The notes beneath the pieces are model-generated. The model saw nothing but the letters and a program-made list of their open reading frames with translations. It was not told the origin of the DNA and ran no database searches. 29,178 nucleotides of DNA, from the IMG/VR virus record IMGVR_UViG_3300032263_000002, positions 1 to 29,178 of that record. One strand, given 5' to 3'. Shown here in pieces: positions 14,154-22,550 of the stretch; the first letter of the stretch is position 1, and the number at the start of each line of letters is the position of its first letter. Origin of the DNA: a virus. The position numbers and the translations under genes are program-made.

Positions 14154-15048
14154 ACGATCGTATAATATGGCCGCCACTACCTCGGCTGTGAGCTGGGAGG
14201 TTTTCGAGCGCGATGAGTTCAACCTATCCAGACTAGATATCACATTTGACTTGGCTCCAACCACAGCTGGTAATGTCACGATCACCAAAGACTCGGTTTA
14301 TGGGGCCGCCTACGATGTCGTATTGGCCTCGGAGTCTCCTGTCGGGGTGACGTCTCTGTCGTTCGGTCCCTTTGTCGGGATGACCAGAGGTGATAAATTA
14401 GTGGTTGAGTATACCAATGCGGACGCTAGATCAGTGGTAGCCAGTGCGACAACGGAATGTCTGTATATTGCCGATTTGATCTCGGCCGGGCTATCTGCGT
14501 CGAGTGGTGTTATCCGGTCCGCGACGAACAGCTATTATCATTTTTTCGCGATGAATCTCGCTAGCGCCAACCCAGGAGCCTCTGGTGCAACTTATAGGCT
14601 GCCTACCGCTGATCATCTCGGGGGACAAGAGCTAGACGCCGTGGGTGACACGTTAGTCGGGTGTTTTCCGCTACAAGGGGATTATCAAGTCGGAACAAAT
14701 CCCGTGTTACTCGCATGTGTGACTAATATGGTCGATAATACGACAGGTGACCCTGCGGATGTTATCGAATTTGAGTTCAATCTCTGGTACAAGCGCGATG
14801 GGGATACAGCTTGTCGGACACAGTCGTTTAATGCCTCCGTGACTGTCGGACAAATGGAGCAATACTATCAACTTCATCTCCACAAAGAGGTAGATCAAGG
14901 GACCGCACCTAATGACTTGAAAGTCGGTGATATTGTGTACTATTCTGTGAATCTCACAGCTGGAAGCGACATCTCCGAGGTTATGATAAACGGCGCTGGA
15001 GTCTATTATCCGATTAACCGACTCGGTGTAGAGACAGGCGATGTTTAA
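14146..15048 (+). CDS. virion structural protein, beta-rich, unknown
   Basis: 300 residues; AGGAG lies nine bases before ATG 14146. It looks all-beta with many T, V, S and G residues (AGNVTITKDSVYGAAYDVVL, LSFGPFVGMTRGDKLVVEY). The C-terminal half (QSFNASVTVGQMEQYYQLHL, LTAGSDISEVMINGAGVYYP) resembles fibre-base or jelly-roll-like folds. It directly precedes and overlaps (eight bases) the large adhesin gene, so it may anchor that protein to the particle. The family is not recognised. Confidence 0.6.
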   Translation: MSRRSYNMAATTSAVSWEVFERDEFNLSRLDITFDLAPTTAGNVTITKDSVYGAAYDVVLASESPVGVTSLSFGPFVGMTRGDKLVVEYTNADARSVVASATTECLYIADLISAGLSASSGVIRSATNSYYHFFAMNLASANPGASGATYRLPTADHLGGQELDAVGDTLVGCFPLQGDYQVGTNPVLLACVTNMVDNTTGDPADVIEFEFNLWYKRDGDTACRTQSFNASVTVGQMEQYYQLHLHKEVDQGTAPNDLKVGDIVYYSVNLTAGSDISEVMINGAGVYYPINRLGVETGDV

Positions 15049-17440
15049 TTCACGAAAATCAGCTCTTGAGTGCGAATTACGCCGAGGGTGTACATTTTCG
15101 GAGACATTTATTTCTGAGGTCAGATCGGATGAACGAGGTGGGACTTCCCATGGCTCCATCTTCAATCGTCCCGTGTTTGCTAGGGGGTTGACAGTCGATG
15201 GAACAAATTATATCGATTATGGCATCATACCGCAGGCTTTGCCCTCTTCAATTGTCGTTCAATTTACCGCGCCTGCCGCTTGTGAGGCGGTACTCGTCGG
15301 TAATACGGGGTACCAGATCACCGGAGATGGATTTTGTATATGGATTGACTCGGAGGGTGTTAAGGCCAATTATTCCGACGGAGTGTCTACCGAGACAGAG
15401 CTGAGTGTTCCCGTCGGTTATGCTGATGGTGAAGTTCACACTGTGACATATGTCATAGGAGCCACCAATCATACTCTATATGTGGATTCATTGACGGAGG
15501 ATACCGCCGCTGTGTCTACCACCGGTCCGATTGGCACAGCGACCGACCTTAATATCGGTGGAGACTCTACATATCTTTTGACCGGGACTGTTCTACTTGT
15601 CAAGATTTTCGACGCAGAATTAACCTCGACGGAGCATGGGTTATACCGAGACGGCAAAGTCACCTCCTTTGTATTGGACGCCTACGCAGCGTATAGCTGT
15701 GACGGATTTGGTGATGACACTGTCGGACACCTCATATGGTCGACCAAATATAACGACAAAGATCTAACAAAAGGGGATGGCACTACTTCGGCGACTTTCC
15801 CCACATTGGTGACAAATGCAAACCACAATACTGAGTATTATTCTTTCGACGGTGCAAATGATTACGTCTCTGATTGGCCGCGTCCGACCGGGACCTACAC
15901 GGTATCAGCGGCGATCTCGACAGCGTACCCCACGGGGACGCCGAACGTAAATCAGTGCAACGACACTACGGTAGAGGATCTACTCACTGTAGGCGGTGCA
16001 TTTAGTGGCAATTTACACAGTCTCTACATTTTTGAGGGGGAATTATCCCCGTTGCAACTATATCATCTGGAGTATACACAGCTGCAAAGGTGTTGGCGGG
16101 AAACACGCATAAATCCCTATCTAGCCGAGCTTATCCGAGCTGGTGTATGTGTGATGGCGTATGAATTTAGTCATCCGGAGACGTTGCTCAACGACTACGT
16201 TAGGGTACATACTCCTACAGCCAGCGGTGTAGCCTGGGATGAGGGCCTTACAATACCGACTGACGCAGATTATGTCGATGTGGCAAATCATTCATCGCTC
16301 CAATTAGACGCCTTGACGATATTTGTCGCAGGGGATTTTTCTACCGGGACTGTAGTGGAAAAAGGCGCGAATTATCTGTTTCAGGTCGGATATAATCCGT
16401 CAACAACGGAGGTGTTTCCCTCGTTCAATTTGGTCGATTTGGACACAGCATACTATGATCTGAAGCCGAGGTCGGTTGCTGTTACGATGACTGAGTCAGG
16501 TGATACTCCAGAATTTTTCGTGAATGGAAAATCGGCTGGTCCTGGCGACTCAACAGCGACTTTGACTTCTTCGGATACCTCTGTTGTCACAATCGGTAAT
16601 TTGAATTTGCATGCCACGAGGATGCAAAACAAGTTAAATGCGTTATATATTTTCAATAAGCCGCTCGCAGAACGTGAGATAGAGATGCTACATCATTACG
16701 CGTCGGGAAATATGTACGACGCAAGCGATATTTTGCGAGCTCAAATATATGATGTAGATGGTGACGATAGTATAATAGGGGGCCAAACAGACGTTATCAT
16801 GCAAACCAAAAATGCAGGAGCGTCTGAGGGGGATATTATATTAACTAATAATGAGATATATGACGCATCTACTATAACAGTAGAGCAATCAATAGATTCT
16901 TGGTCACAAAAGCAGATACAGTTTGACGTAGCTCAAGGAGGATTGACCGCTCCTGGCACTGTATATGCATGGGTCAAACGATCGGATGGGGTAATCTCTG
17001 CAGAGCCGTATCCAGTGACTCTTTTGGCGAATATTTTAGTTGACGGTAACATGGAAGCTGCGGATACCTCTGCGTGGACAGTGGTATCAGGAGGTATTCT
17101 GGCAAAAGAGGCAGGGGCTCGTACCGGCGGTACTGGGTCATTGGTGATGTCTATTGATAAGACTACTGGAGATAACTCGGGTGCGATGTCGCAAAGTGTG
17201 TTAACCAACGGCGTGGATTACAATATCACTGGATGGGCCAGGGGTTCTGATACAGCAGGAATACCGACAATCGGCGATGTTACATTTACCAACATTTTCA
17301 CCGGCACAACTAGTAGTACCTGGCAGTATTTCGACGTTGATTTTACTGCGAGTGGAACCCTAATCTATTTTGTGAATTTGATTGTCACCACTACAGGCGA
17401 CAAAGTCTATTTTGATGACGTCGTAATTACTGAGGTTTGA
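15041..17440 (+). CDS. large multidomain lectin-like virion adhesin (head or neck fibre candidate)
   Basis: 799 residues. Visible blocks: a LamG/concanavalin-like domain at about 45-215 (TVTYVIGATNHTLYVDS, then DLNIGGDSTYLLTGTVLLVK); a second, shorter one at 262-350 (YSFDGANDYVSDWP, LHSLYIFEGELSPLQ); a third at 400-555 (PTDADYVDVANHSSLQLDAL, KLNALYIFNKPLAEREIEML); an IPT/Ig-like domain at 565-660 (SWSQKQIQFDVAQGGLTAPG); and a carbohydrate-binding beta-sandwich at 664-799 (LVDGNMEAADTSAWTVVSGG, YFDDVVITEV). Such modules bind glycans, so a role in binding the host surface is likely. Its place among neck genes rather than after the baseplate is unusual. The IPT stretch (16740-16940) is AT-rich with many ATA codons, as if acquired separately. 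Confidence 0.78.
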   Translation: MFNSRKSALECELRRGCTFSETFISEVRSDERGGTSHGSIFNRPVFARGLTVDGTNYIDYGIIPQALPSSIVVQFTAPAACEAVLVGNTGYQITGDGFCIWIDSEGVKANYSDGVSTETELSVPVGYADGEVHTVTYVIGATNHTLYVDSLTEDTAAVSTTGPIGTATDLNIGGDSTYLLTGTVLLVKIFDAELTSTEHGLYRDGKVTSFVLDAYAAYSCDGFGDDTVGHLIWSTKYNDKDLTKGDGTTSATFPTLVTNANHNTEYYSFDGANDYVSDWPRPTGTYTVSAAISTAYPTGTPNVNQCNDTTVEDLLTVGGAFSGNLHSLYIFEGELSPLQLYHLEYTQLQRCWRETRINPYLAELIRAGVCVMAYEFSHPETLLNDYVRVHTPTASGVAWDEGLTIPTDADYVDVANHSSLQLDALTIFVAGDFSTGTVVEKGANYLFQVGYNPSTTEVFPSFNLVDLDTAYYDLKPRSVAVTMTESGDTPEFFVNGKSAGPGDSTATLTSSDTSVVTIGNLNLHATRMQNKLNALYIFNKPLAEREIEMLHHYASGNMYDASDILRAQIYDVDGDDSIIGGQTDVIMQTKNAGASEGDIILTNNEIYDASTITVEQSIDSWSQKQIQFDVAQGGLTAPGTVYAWVKRSDGVISAEPYPVTLLANILVDGNMEAADTSAWTVVSGGILAKEAGARTGGTGSLVMSIDKTTGDNSGAMSQSVLTNGVDYNITGWARGSDTAGIPTIGDVTFTNIFTGTTSSTWQYFDVDFTASGTLIYFVNLIVTTTGDKVYFDDVVITEV

Positions 17441-17442
17441 TA

Positions 17443-18315
17443 ATGATTACATATACTCCAGATACGACAACGATAGTACTCAGCCACCCGAGGCATTGGG
17501 ACCCAGCGTTGTTGACGGATGTCACGTTGACCGTAGCAGACAGAGATGGTAATGAGTTGCAAGCTGCAACTTCAGCCGCTTTATACACTGCCACTACACT
17601 AGATGCAGATAGGGACCGATTTGCTTCGTCTATTACACTGTCTGCGGGTGCGGGGGCACTAGTTGTTGGGGACATTATCCGCATCCAAGGCGTCAATGGA
17701 TATGAAGATCATACAGTCAAAGGATATGACGCGGCAACAAGAACCGTTTTGTTAGAGCTTATCCTCGGACGAGATTTTGAGGACGGTGCCGATGTCTATC
17801 GCTTATCGTCGGTTGCCACGGTAGACTTTTCCACGTATTCGCCAGGCACACAACTCTTACTGACTTGGACGCCTACGGGTACAGGTAATATATTTACAGA
17901 ATTAGCGGAAATAGAAGAATCCTCACAAATTAATGTTGCCGCTTTTACACGTGATTTCAAGGCGTTATATCCTAGAGCGTATGACGCATTGTCGGTTCCC
18001 GCAGATCGACTCGACACTATTATCCGCCTGTGTCAAGACGAATTGCGAACGACCTTCGCCGCACAAGGACTCAATATCTCACGCTTGAAAGACCAACGGC
18101 TATTAGTTCCGCCATTGATGGCCTTGGTTGCGAGATATTGGACTTTGAACGGCGACGAGGCACTCAGAGATGAGCGCGAGATAATCAATGCCGCTTATTC
18201 CGCAGCGGTACAAAACCTAAGAGATTCGCCTGTTTGGGTCGATCTCGACAATGATGGAATAGAGGAAGACGGTGAAACACTTTCTCATTCTGTGATTTTT
18301 GAAAGGGTGTGGTGA
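17443..18315 (+). CDS. head-tail connector / neck protein
   Basis: 290 residues from ATG 17443, with GAGG seven bases upstream; an in-frame TTG six bases earlier is less likely. The N-terminal half is beta-rich (YTPDTTTIVLSHPRHWDPAL), the C-terminal half helical (DRLDTIIRLCQDELRTTFAA, LMALVARYWTLNGDEALRDE), ending with an acidic D-N-D-G-I-E-E-D-G-E turn. A helical bundle with this kind of ending is seen in many phage head-tail adaptors, and the gene lies just before the tail-completion genes. Assigned by pattern and context. Confidence 0.6.
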   Translation: MITYTPDTTTIVLSHPRHWDPALLTDVTLTVADRDGNELQAATSAALYTATTLDADRDRFASSITLSAGAGALVVGDIIRIQGVNGYEDHTVKGYDAATRTVLLELILGRDFEDGADVYRLSSVATVDFSTYSPGTQLLLTWTPTGTGNIFTELAEIEESSQINVAAFTRDFKALYPRAYDALSVPADRLDTIIRLCQDELRTTFAAQGLNISRLKDQRLLVPPLMALVARYWTLNGDEALRDEREIINAAYSAAVQNLRDSPVWVDLDNDGIEEDGETLSHSVIFERVW

Positions 18316-18316
18316 G

Positions 18317-18667
18317 GTGAAAATTTTTGCAGTAAATGCATTACCTGTCACATGTAGCGATGGTACAGTGGTCCTATTAAGGCCCGGTAAGCACGATTAT
18401 CCGATGATTTCCAACAAAGACTCAGTGGTCTCCGAGCAATTGAGAGTCTATCGCAAACATGGCAGAATCGGTTTTGACGAATATCTACCTTCGGACGTTG
18501 AATTGTTGGCGAAGATGCCTGGCAAAGCCGATAAGACAGCTGAATTGATCAAATTGATTAGTTTGAAGCCTAATCCCGTCGGTAGAGAGGTGAAAAATGA
18601 GACCAGACGAAATAAAGGGCTTGATAAGCCGACTGGAAAATCTGGGGGCAAAGGGGGTAAGAGTTAA
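18317..18667 (+). CDS. small basic protein of the neck region
   Basis: 116 residues with GTG at 18317, chosen because AAGGG lies nine bases before it; it begins one base after the previous stop. Residues 1-75 are a small mixed domain (VKIFAVNALPVTCSDGTVVL, then HGRIGFDEYLPSDVELLAKM). The C-terminus is very basic and Gly-rich (DKPTGKSGGKGGKS) and is encoded in a 71-base overlap with the next gene. Function unknown; possibly a minor neck component. Confidence 0.6.
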   Translation: MKIFAVNALPVTCSDGTVVLLRPGKHDYPMISNKDSVVSEQLRVYRKHGRIGFDEYLPSDVELLAKMPGKADKTAELIKLISLKPNPVGREVKNETRRNKGLDKPTGKSGGKGGKS

Positions 18668-18953
18668 GGCCGCAGGTAAATATCCTGTTGCGCGTCGAAC
18701 CCCTGTCCAAGATGTTGCCATGTATCAGAATAATGGAACCGAGCGCATCACTCCTTCTAGATTCGTCGAGAGAGCGGAAGCAAAGGGTGGGTGGGACAAA
18801 TTGATAAACAATGCTGGTGAAGCGTATCTCAAAGGTGGTGGGGACATCGCCCTTTTGAAGGCTGGGTCCAAAATAGCGAGCGATATTAGTGATATGTGTG
18901 ATAGGATTGACACAGGTCAACTAAAGGCATCGTTTGTGGCAGGGGTACTATGA
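18597..18953 (+). CDS. tail completion / HK97 gp10-like protein
   Basis: 118 residues with a GAGAGG site before ATG 18597. The pattern fits the gp10 / virion-morphogenesis group: a basic N-terminal part, then VAMYQNNGTERITPSRFVER, comparable to the usual Y-x-x-x-N-E-x-G-T ... I-P-x-R-P-F motif, then two helices, the second being DTGQLKASFVAGVL. Such proteins finish the tail top or join head and tail. The first 71 bases overlap the gene before in another frame, and the end overlaps the next start as ATGA. Confidence 0.65.
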   Translation: MRPDEIKGLISRLENLGAKGVRVKAAGKYPVARRTPVQDVAMYQNNGTERITPSRFVERAEAKGGWDKLINNAGEAYLKGGGDIALLKAGSKIASDISDMCDRIDTGQLKASFVAGVL

Positions 18954-19465
18954 ATCCTGACGCAGTAATTCGCCCGTGGTTATTGGGTTGCGGTGCTCCG
19001 TTCGGGGCACGCCATGCTCATCCATATAGGTGGCCAGACGTTTCCACGCGGCCTGAAACACCTTATTTTACTTATCGACCCGTTTCGGCGTCTCCAGATT
19101 TCGCTAATGGTTTCGACCAAATACACGAGATCAAGAATACGTATGACGCGATTTCTACATATCAGCAGCATTGGACTTTGCAGATTCAAGTAGACTTGTT
19201 CAATTCTGCCTCGGGCATGTCGGATTTAGCCGGGTGTGCCATAGCGGCAAAAGTTGAACAAAGTTTCCTGAATTTATTTGTTGCGAACAACGCTGCTTTC
19301 TCTAAAGTTGTGTCGATCTCGGACATGACAGAGGAAGATGCCGAGCGGATTTATTATCATCAAAGGATGGTATGTGAGTGGTATACCTACATGGTATATC
19401 GTCATGAGAACATCAATCACGTAGTCACGTCGGTAGTATTGGACGATCCATTCGGCGTAGACTAG
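18950..19465 (+). CDS. neck / tail terminator-like protein
   Basis: 171 residues, start overlapping the previous stop (ATGA). It contains FTYRPVSASPDFANGFDQIH and HWTLQIQVDLFNSASGMSDL, the strand-helix pattern of tail terminators (an N-terminal region, beta strands that read W-x-L-Q-I-Q-V-D, and a C-terminal strand HVVTSVVLDDP). It stands between the tail-completion gene and the sheath, which is where the terminator that stops tube growth is normally encoded. The family is not named with certainty. Confidence 0.6.
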   Translation: MNPDAVIRPWLLGCGAPFGARHAHPYRWPDVSTRPETPYFTYRPVSASPDFANGFDQIHEIKNTYDAISTYQQHWTLQIQVDLFNSASGMSDLAGCAIAAKVEQSFLNLFVANNAAFSKVVSISDMTEEDAERIYYHQRMVCEWYTYMVYRHENINHVVTSVVLDDPFGVD

Positions 19466-19475
19466 GAGTACACAC

Positions 19476-20915
19476 ATGAAATTATCAGAGATTGTGCCGT
19501 ATACGATCGGACTAAGCGCCGTACCTGCCCAAACCGCAGGGTTCTCGGTGCCTGGGTTGATTGTAGATGCCTCTGAAGTCCCGATCGACAAACGGATCGA
19601 GATTGCAGACAAAAGCACATACGCAACTATATTTACCACCACTACGTCGGTCGCCTCTTGGTTGGCGACTCTGTGGGGGCAAAGCAGTGGCGGTCCTACG
19701 GAAGCATATGTGATCCGTTGGGTTTCCGCTGCGTCTTCACCCTATTTTGTCGCTGGCAGCCCGGGTACCACACTCGCAAGTTATACCGCTGTTACGGCAG
19801 CAGACCTTGCAATCACAGATGGTACCTCGACGGAAGAATTTTCCACTGGAACAATGGCAGGTGTTACATCAATGGCCGATGTTGCCGCGATTATCCAGAC
19901 CGAGGTTAGGACTTCCGTCACTTTCGCGGCTGATTTGTCAGCTGCAACAGTGACGTATGACCGATTCGGGAGATTCATCCTTACCTCGGCAGATACGGGT
20001 TCCACAGCGGAGACGTATTCCATTATCGCCCCTACGGGGGGTGCAGGTACCGACATCACCACGGCGAATTTCCTGAATATTGGGACTCAGTCTTTCGTCG
20101 TTGCTGGCCTTGACGCGGAAGACCCAGACGATGCTCTCGCGGCAGCGTTGGAGATTGACGAGACACCATTTTTGATCGCTGAAATTGGTGCGTCGATTGC
20201 ACAACAGCAAGCACTTGCCACCGCATGCGCCGTCTACAAGAAATTTTACGAAATCGACGTTCGGGATGCAGACGCCAAAGACTCCGGCGCTTCTACTGAT
20301 ATCGCGTATCTGTTAAGTAATGCGAGTAACAACAATGCTCACGGCTCATACAATGAGCATACCGCGAAATATCCGTCCGCTGCGATTATAGGCGAGATCG
20401 GTGTCATGGCAGAGGGGAAGGGGCAACTAAGTCTACATGCACTATCCGAGGTAAATCAGTCTGGACTAGATAGCGACGGTGTCACAGTCAAATCATTAAC
20501 AGCGACTGAACGTAGTGCGCTAGATGCAAAATACTGTGATTATCTTGTTAAACCTGCAAATCTTGTCCATTTGGTCAAAGGGCTGACTTTTGGGGGTATT
20601 GAAGTCCGACATCGCATCGGGTATTATTGGGCGGAGAAGCGCACCGCCGAGGAAGTTTACGCTTTCTTGATGACGAATCAGGTCACTACATTTAGCGACA
20701 AATACATTCAGGCGCTCGGAGCCATCGCAGCTAAATACCTCGGTATTCTTGTTGATCGTGAATGTGTAGAGTCATACGCTTTGAATCTTCCAAGCGCGGC
20801 AGACATCTCGGCAATTGAAAAAGCTACACACGTGTTGACTTTGACCGATGTGGCTTCCATAATCTCGCAATATGCGATTAATTCTGTGGTAATGACTGCC
20901 ACAGCGACAGTCTAA
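19476..20915 (+). CDS. contractile tail sheath protein (DUF3383-like)
   Basis: 479 residues, ATG after AGGAG. The N-terminus (AGFSVPGLIVDASEVPIDKR, YATIFTTTTSVASWLATLWG), the middle inserted domain (about 95-200) and the C-terminal part (VKGLTFGGIEVRHRIGYYWA, YIQALGAIAAKYLGILVDRE) follow the plan of DUF3383-type sheaths found in small myoviruses. The sheath contracts to drive the tube through the envelope. The next genes (tube, chaperone, tape measure) support the call. It shows that the phage is a myovirus. Confidence 0.88.
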   Translation: MKLSEIVPYTIGLSAVPAQTAGFSVPGLIVDASEVPIDKRIEIADKSTYATIFTTTTSVASWLATLWGQSSGGPTEAYVIRWVSAASSPYFVAGSPGTTLASYTAVTAADLAITDGTSTEEFSTGTMAGVTSMADVAAIIQTEVRTSVTFAADLSAATVTYDRFGRFILTSADTGSTAETYSIIAPTGGAGTDITTANFLNIGTQSFVVAGLDAEDPDDALAAALEIDETPFLIAEIGASIAQQQALATACAVYKKFYEIDVRDADAKDSGASTDIAYLLSNASNNNAHGSYNEHTAKYPSAAIIGEIGVMAEGKGQLSLHALSEVNQSGLDSDGVTVKSLTATERSALDAKYCDYLVKPANLVHLVKGLTFGGIEVRHRIGYYWAEKRTAEEVYAFLMTNQVTTFSDKYIQALGAIAAKYLGILVDRECVESYALNLPSAADISAIEKATHVLTLTDVASIISQYAINSVVMTATATV

Positions 20916-20926
20916 GGGAGGTTTAA

Positions 20927-21385
20927 ATGCCATATTATACACCTCCGGTGTCTTATATGCCGCACAATTTTAATTCGTCGGTATTGACAATAAATTCACC
21001 GGACCTAGACGGTGCTTTCACGGTTGAAGCTCTAGAGTCTATCGAAGTCGAACTAACGGATAATCGATGGGATGTGCATGACGTTAATTCGGGAGACGCT
21101 ATCCACGTGCATAATCCGAGGCGAAAAGGGACCATCAAATGTACCATCGCCGATTATTCACAAAGTCAAGGGTTTCTCTCCCAGTTGGCGCGATCGGATT
21201 CGCCCGTTACCGTGACTTTCACTGACGAAAATGCCCCCGAGCTTAATTGCTCCTCCAATCAGGCGCGTATCGAGAAACACGCTACTGTGAGTCGGAGCGG
21301 AGAGCCCTCAACTCCTGAGTGGGTATTCGTTTGCACTTATCTTACATGCGAGACAGGCGGATATCGCTTGCAAAGTGTAGCATAA
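20927..21385 (+). CDS. tail tube protein (DUF3277-like)
   Basis: 152 residues with a strong GGGAGG site. It is an all-beta protein; visible pieces are NSSVLTINSPDLDGAFTVEA, KGTIKCTIADYSQSQGFLSQ, SDSPVTVTFTDENAPELNCS and a closing strand EWVFVCTYLTCETGGY. The S-Q-S-Q-x-F-L-S-Q-L pattern between strands is typical of myovirus tubes paired with DUF3383 sheaths. It would stack as hexamers to make the inner tube. Confidence 0.82.
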   Translation: MPYYTPPVSYMPHNFNSSVLTINSPDLDGAFTVEALESIEVELTDNRWDVHDVNSGDAIHVHNPRRKGTIKCTIADYSQSQGFLSQLARSDSPVTVTFTDENAPELNCSSNQARIEKHATVSRSGEPSTPEWVFVCTYLTCETGGYRLQSVA

Positions 21386-21386
21386 A

Positions 21387-21875
21387 ATGAGTATCGGCGT
21401 CGAAACAGTAGCATCCCTATTAGGGTTGTTTCCCGCAACAGGTCGGATTGACTATACCCCATATGATTTCAGGGACGTAAGTGTACTATTCGGCGCTCCG
21501 ATCGTCGAATTAAGAGGCTTAGATTATGTTTTAGCGCGACACAACGCCCCTCAAACCAAGAGATTTCAATGCCTTAGAGGGGGAGGGGTGTTTGTGTCCA
21601 ATGTTAATTCATCAGGAATTATTGAAATAGGGGTGATGGGAGGCTCGGTGTCCCAAGGGCAAATCGAACTCATGCAAGCTACGGGTATCCCCTATCCAGT
21701 GATCATCCAAGACAAATCAAGTGGTGGGTCGTCACAAGTGATCGCCACAGCTTGTCAACTCGTCCAGACACCTGAGTGGAAGAGAGCCGCAGTGCCCGAA
21801 ACAGTTGTCTATACATTTGAAACTACTCGGCTTTTTGTGGCTCATGGGGTTAGATTGCCGTATCTAGTGATATAG
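21387..21875 (+). CDS. second tube-fold tail protein
   Basis: 162 residues starting one base after the tube stop, without a clear ribosome site, so coupled. It reads like a divergent tube protein: GIIEIGVMGGSVSQGQIELM matches the tube's K-G-T-I-K-C-T-I ... S-Q-S-Q-x-F-L block, and GIPYPVIIQDKSSGGSSQVI matches its S-P-V-T-V-T-F-T-D block, ending in TVVYTFETTRLFV. It may be a tube initiator, a tube-terminating ring or a minor tail protein. Confidence 0.65.
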   Translation: MSIGVETVASLLGLFPATGRIDYTPYDFRDVSVLFGAPIVELRGLDYVLARHNAPQTKRFQCLRGGGVFVSNVNSSGIIEIGVMGGSVSQGQIELMQATGIPYPVIIQDKSSGGSSQVIATACQLVQTPEWKRAAVPETVVYTFETTRLFVAHGVRLPYLVI

Positions 21876-21885
21876 GAGGAAATAT

Positions 21886-22347
21886 ATGAAAGGTACTGAT
21901 GGTTTTGGAAATCCGCGTGAATATCAATTCAAACTCTTGTCCGCGTTGGATGGGCTACGTCTAGTGTATGAGTACGGCTCGGTTTTGACGAACGCCCTGC
22001 CCCAAATAGCGGCCCTTTTTGAAGCCTGGGCAGAATCCGCAGAATCGGAAGACGAAAAGCTTGCGGATTTGGTTATCAAGGACTTAGCAACGGGGGAGGG
22101 TCCCGTGTTGGATATGATCCAACTTATTCCCCTAATTGTCACTCCGGATAAATTAATTGCACTTTGTAAATATTTTTTAGCAGGTGCTACAATCAACGGG
22201 CAAGAATGTGATGAAGATGGAATGTGTGAATTATTTAGAGGCCGCCCCCATGAGCCCATCGCGGCATTAGCGCATGCGATAGTGGCTAATTTCCCGGATT
22301 ATCTCCCTTTTTTGGGGAACCCCGACGATACGGGGGATGGCAACTAA
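21886..22347 (+). CDS. tail assembly chaperone, short form (G)
   Basis: 153 residues with AGGAGG upstream. It is helical and acidic (ALFEAWAESAESEDEKLADL), contains a small domain NGQECDEDGMCELFRGRP, and ends soon after the shift site. Standing directly before the tape measure and having a -1 extension identify it as the G-type chaperone that coats the tape measure during tail assembly. It is absent from mature virions in known systems. Confidence 0.8.
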   Translation: MKGTDGFGNPREYQFKLLSALDGLRLVYEYGSVLTNALPQIAALFEAWAESAESEDEKLADLVIKDLATGEGPVLDMIQLIPLIVTPDKLIALCKYFLAGATINGQECDEDGMCELFRGRPHEPIAALAHAIVANFPDYLPFLGNPDDTGDGN

Positions 22348-22550
22348 ACGGTAAGATCGAGGAATTAGATCTAATTTATCCTTCTATGCGGATCCCGCCG
22401 TGGGAAATAGAGATTAACACGGTAGCCGAGTATTATAGAGTCAGTCCTACAGAGGTAGAGACATGGCCAATCACACAATTCGCTAGGCGGCAAGAGTTCA
22501 TGCACTTGCGAATGGAGCTGAAGAGACAGGTGAGGAATTCCTATGGTTGA
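21886..22550 (+). CDS. tail assembly chaperone, frameshifted long form (GT)
   Basis: A -1 shift at 22305-22314 joins the G frame to an open frame that ends at TGA 22550. The fusion would be 221 residues. The T part reads PPWEIEINTVAEYYRVSPTE, then TWPITQFARRQEFMHLRMEL, a compact domain with no good start codon or ribosome site of its own. It fills the 195-base gap before the tape measure and overlaps its start by eight bases. This is the classic G/GT arrangement, with the T part recruiting tube protein. Confidence 0.82.
22305..22314 (+). promoter_or_regulatory. -1 programmed ribosomal frameshift site
   Basis: In the G frame the codons are CTC CCT TTT TTG GGG. Two overlapping X-XXY-YYZ heptamers are present: C-CCT-TTT (22305-22311) and T-TTT-TTG (22308-22314). 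Either lets both tRNAs re-pair after a one-base slip back. The G frame ends 10 codons later (TAA 22345-22347), while the -1 frame stays open to 22550. Confidence 0.82.
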
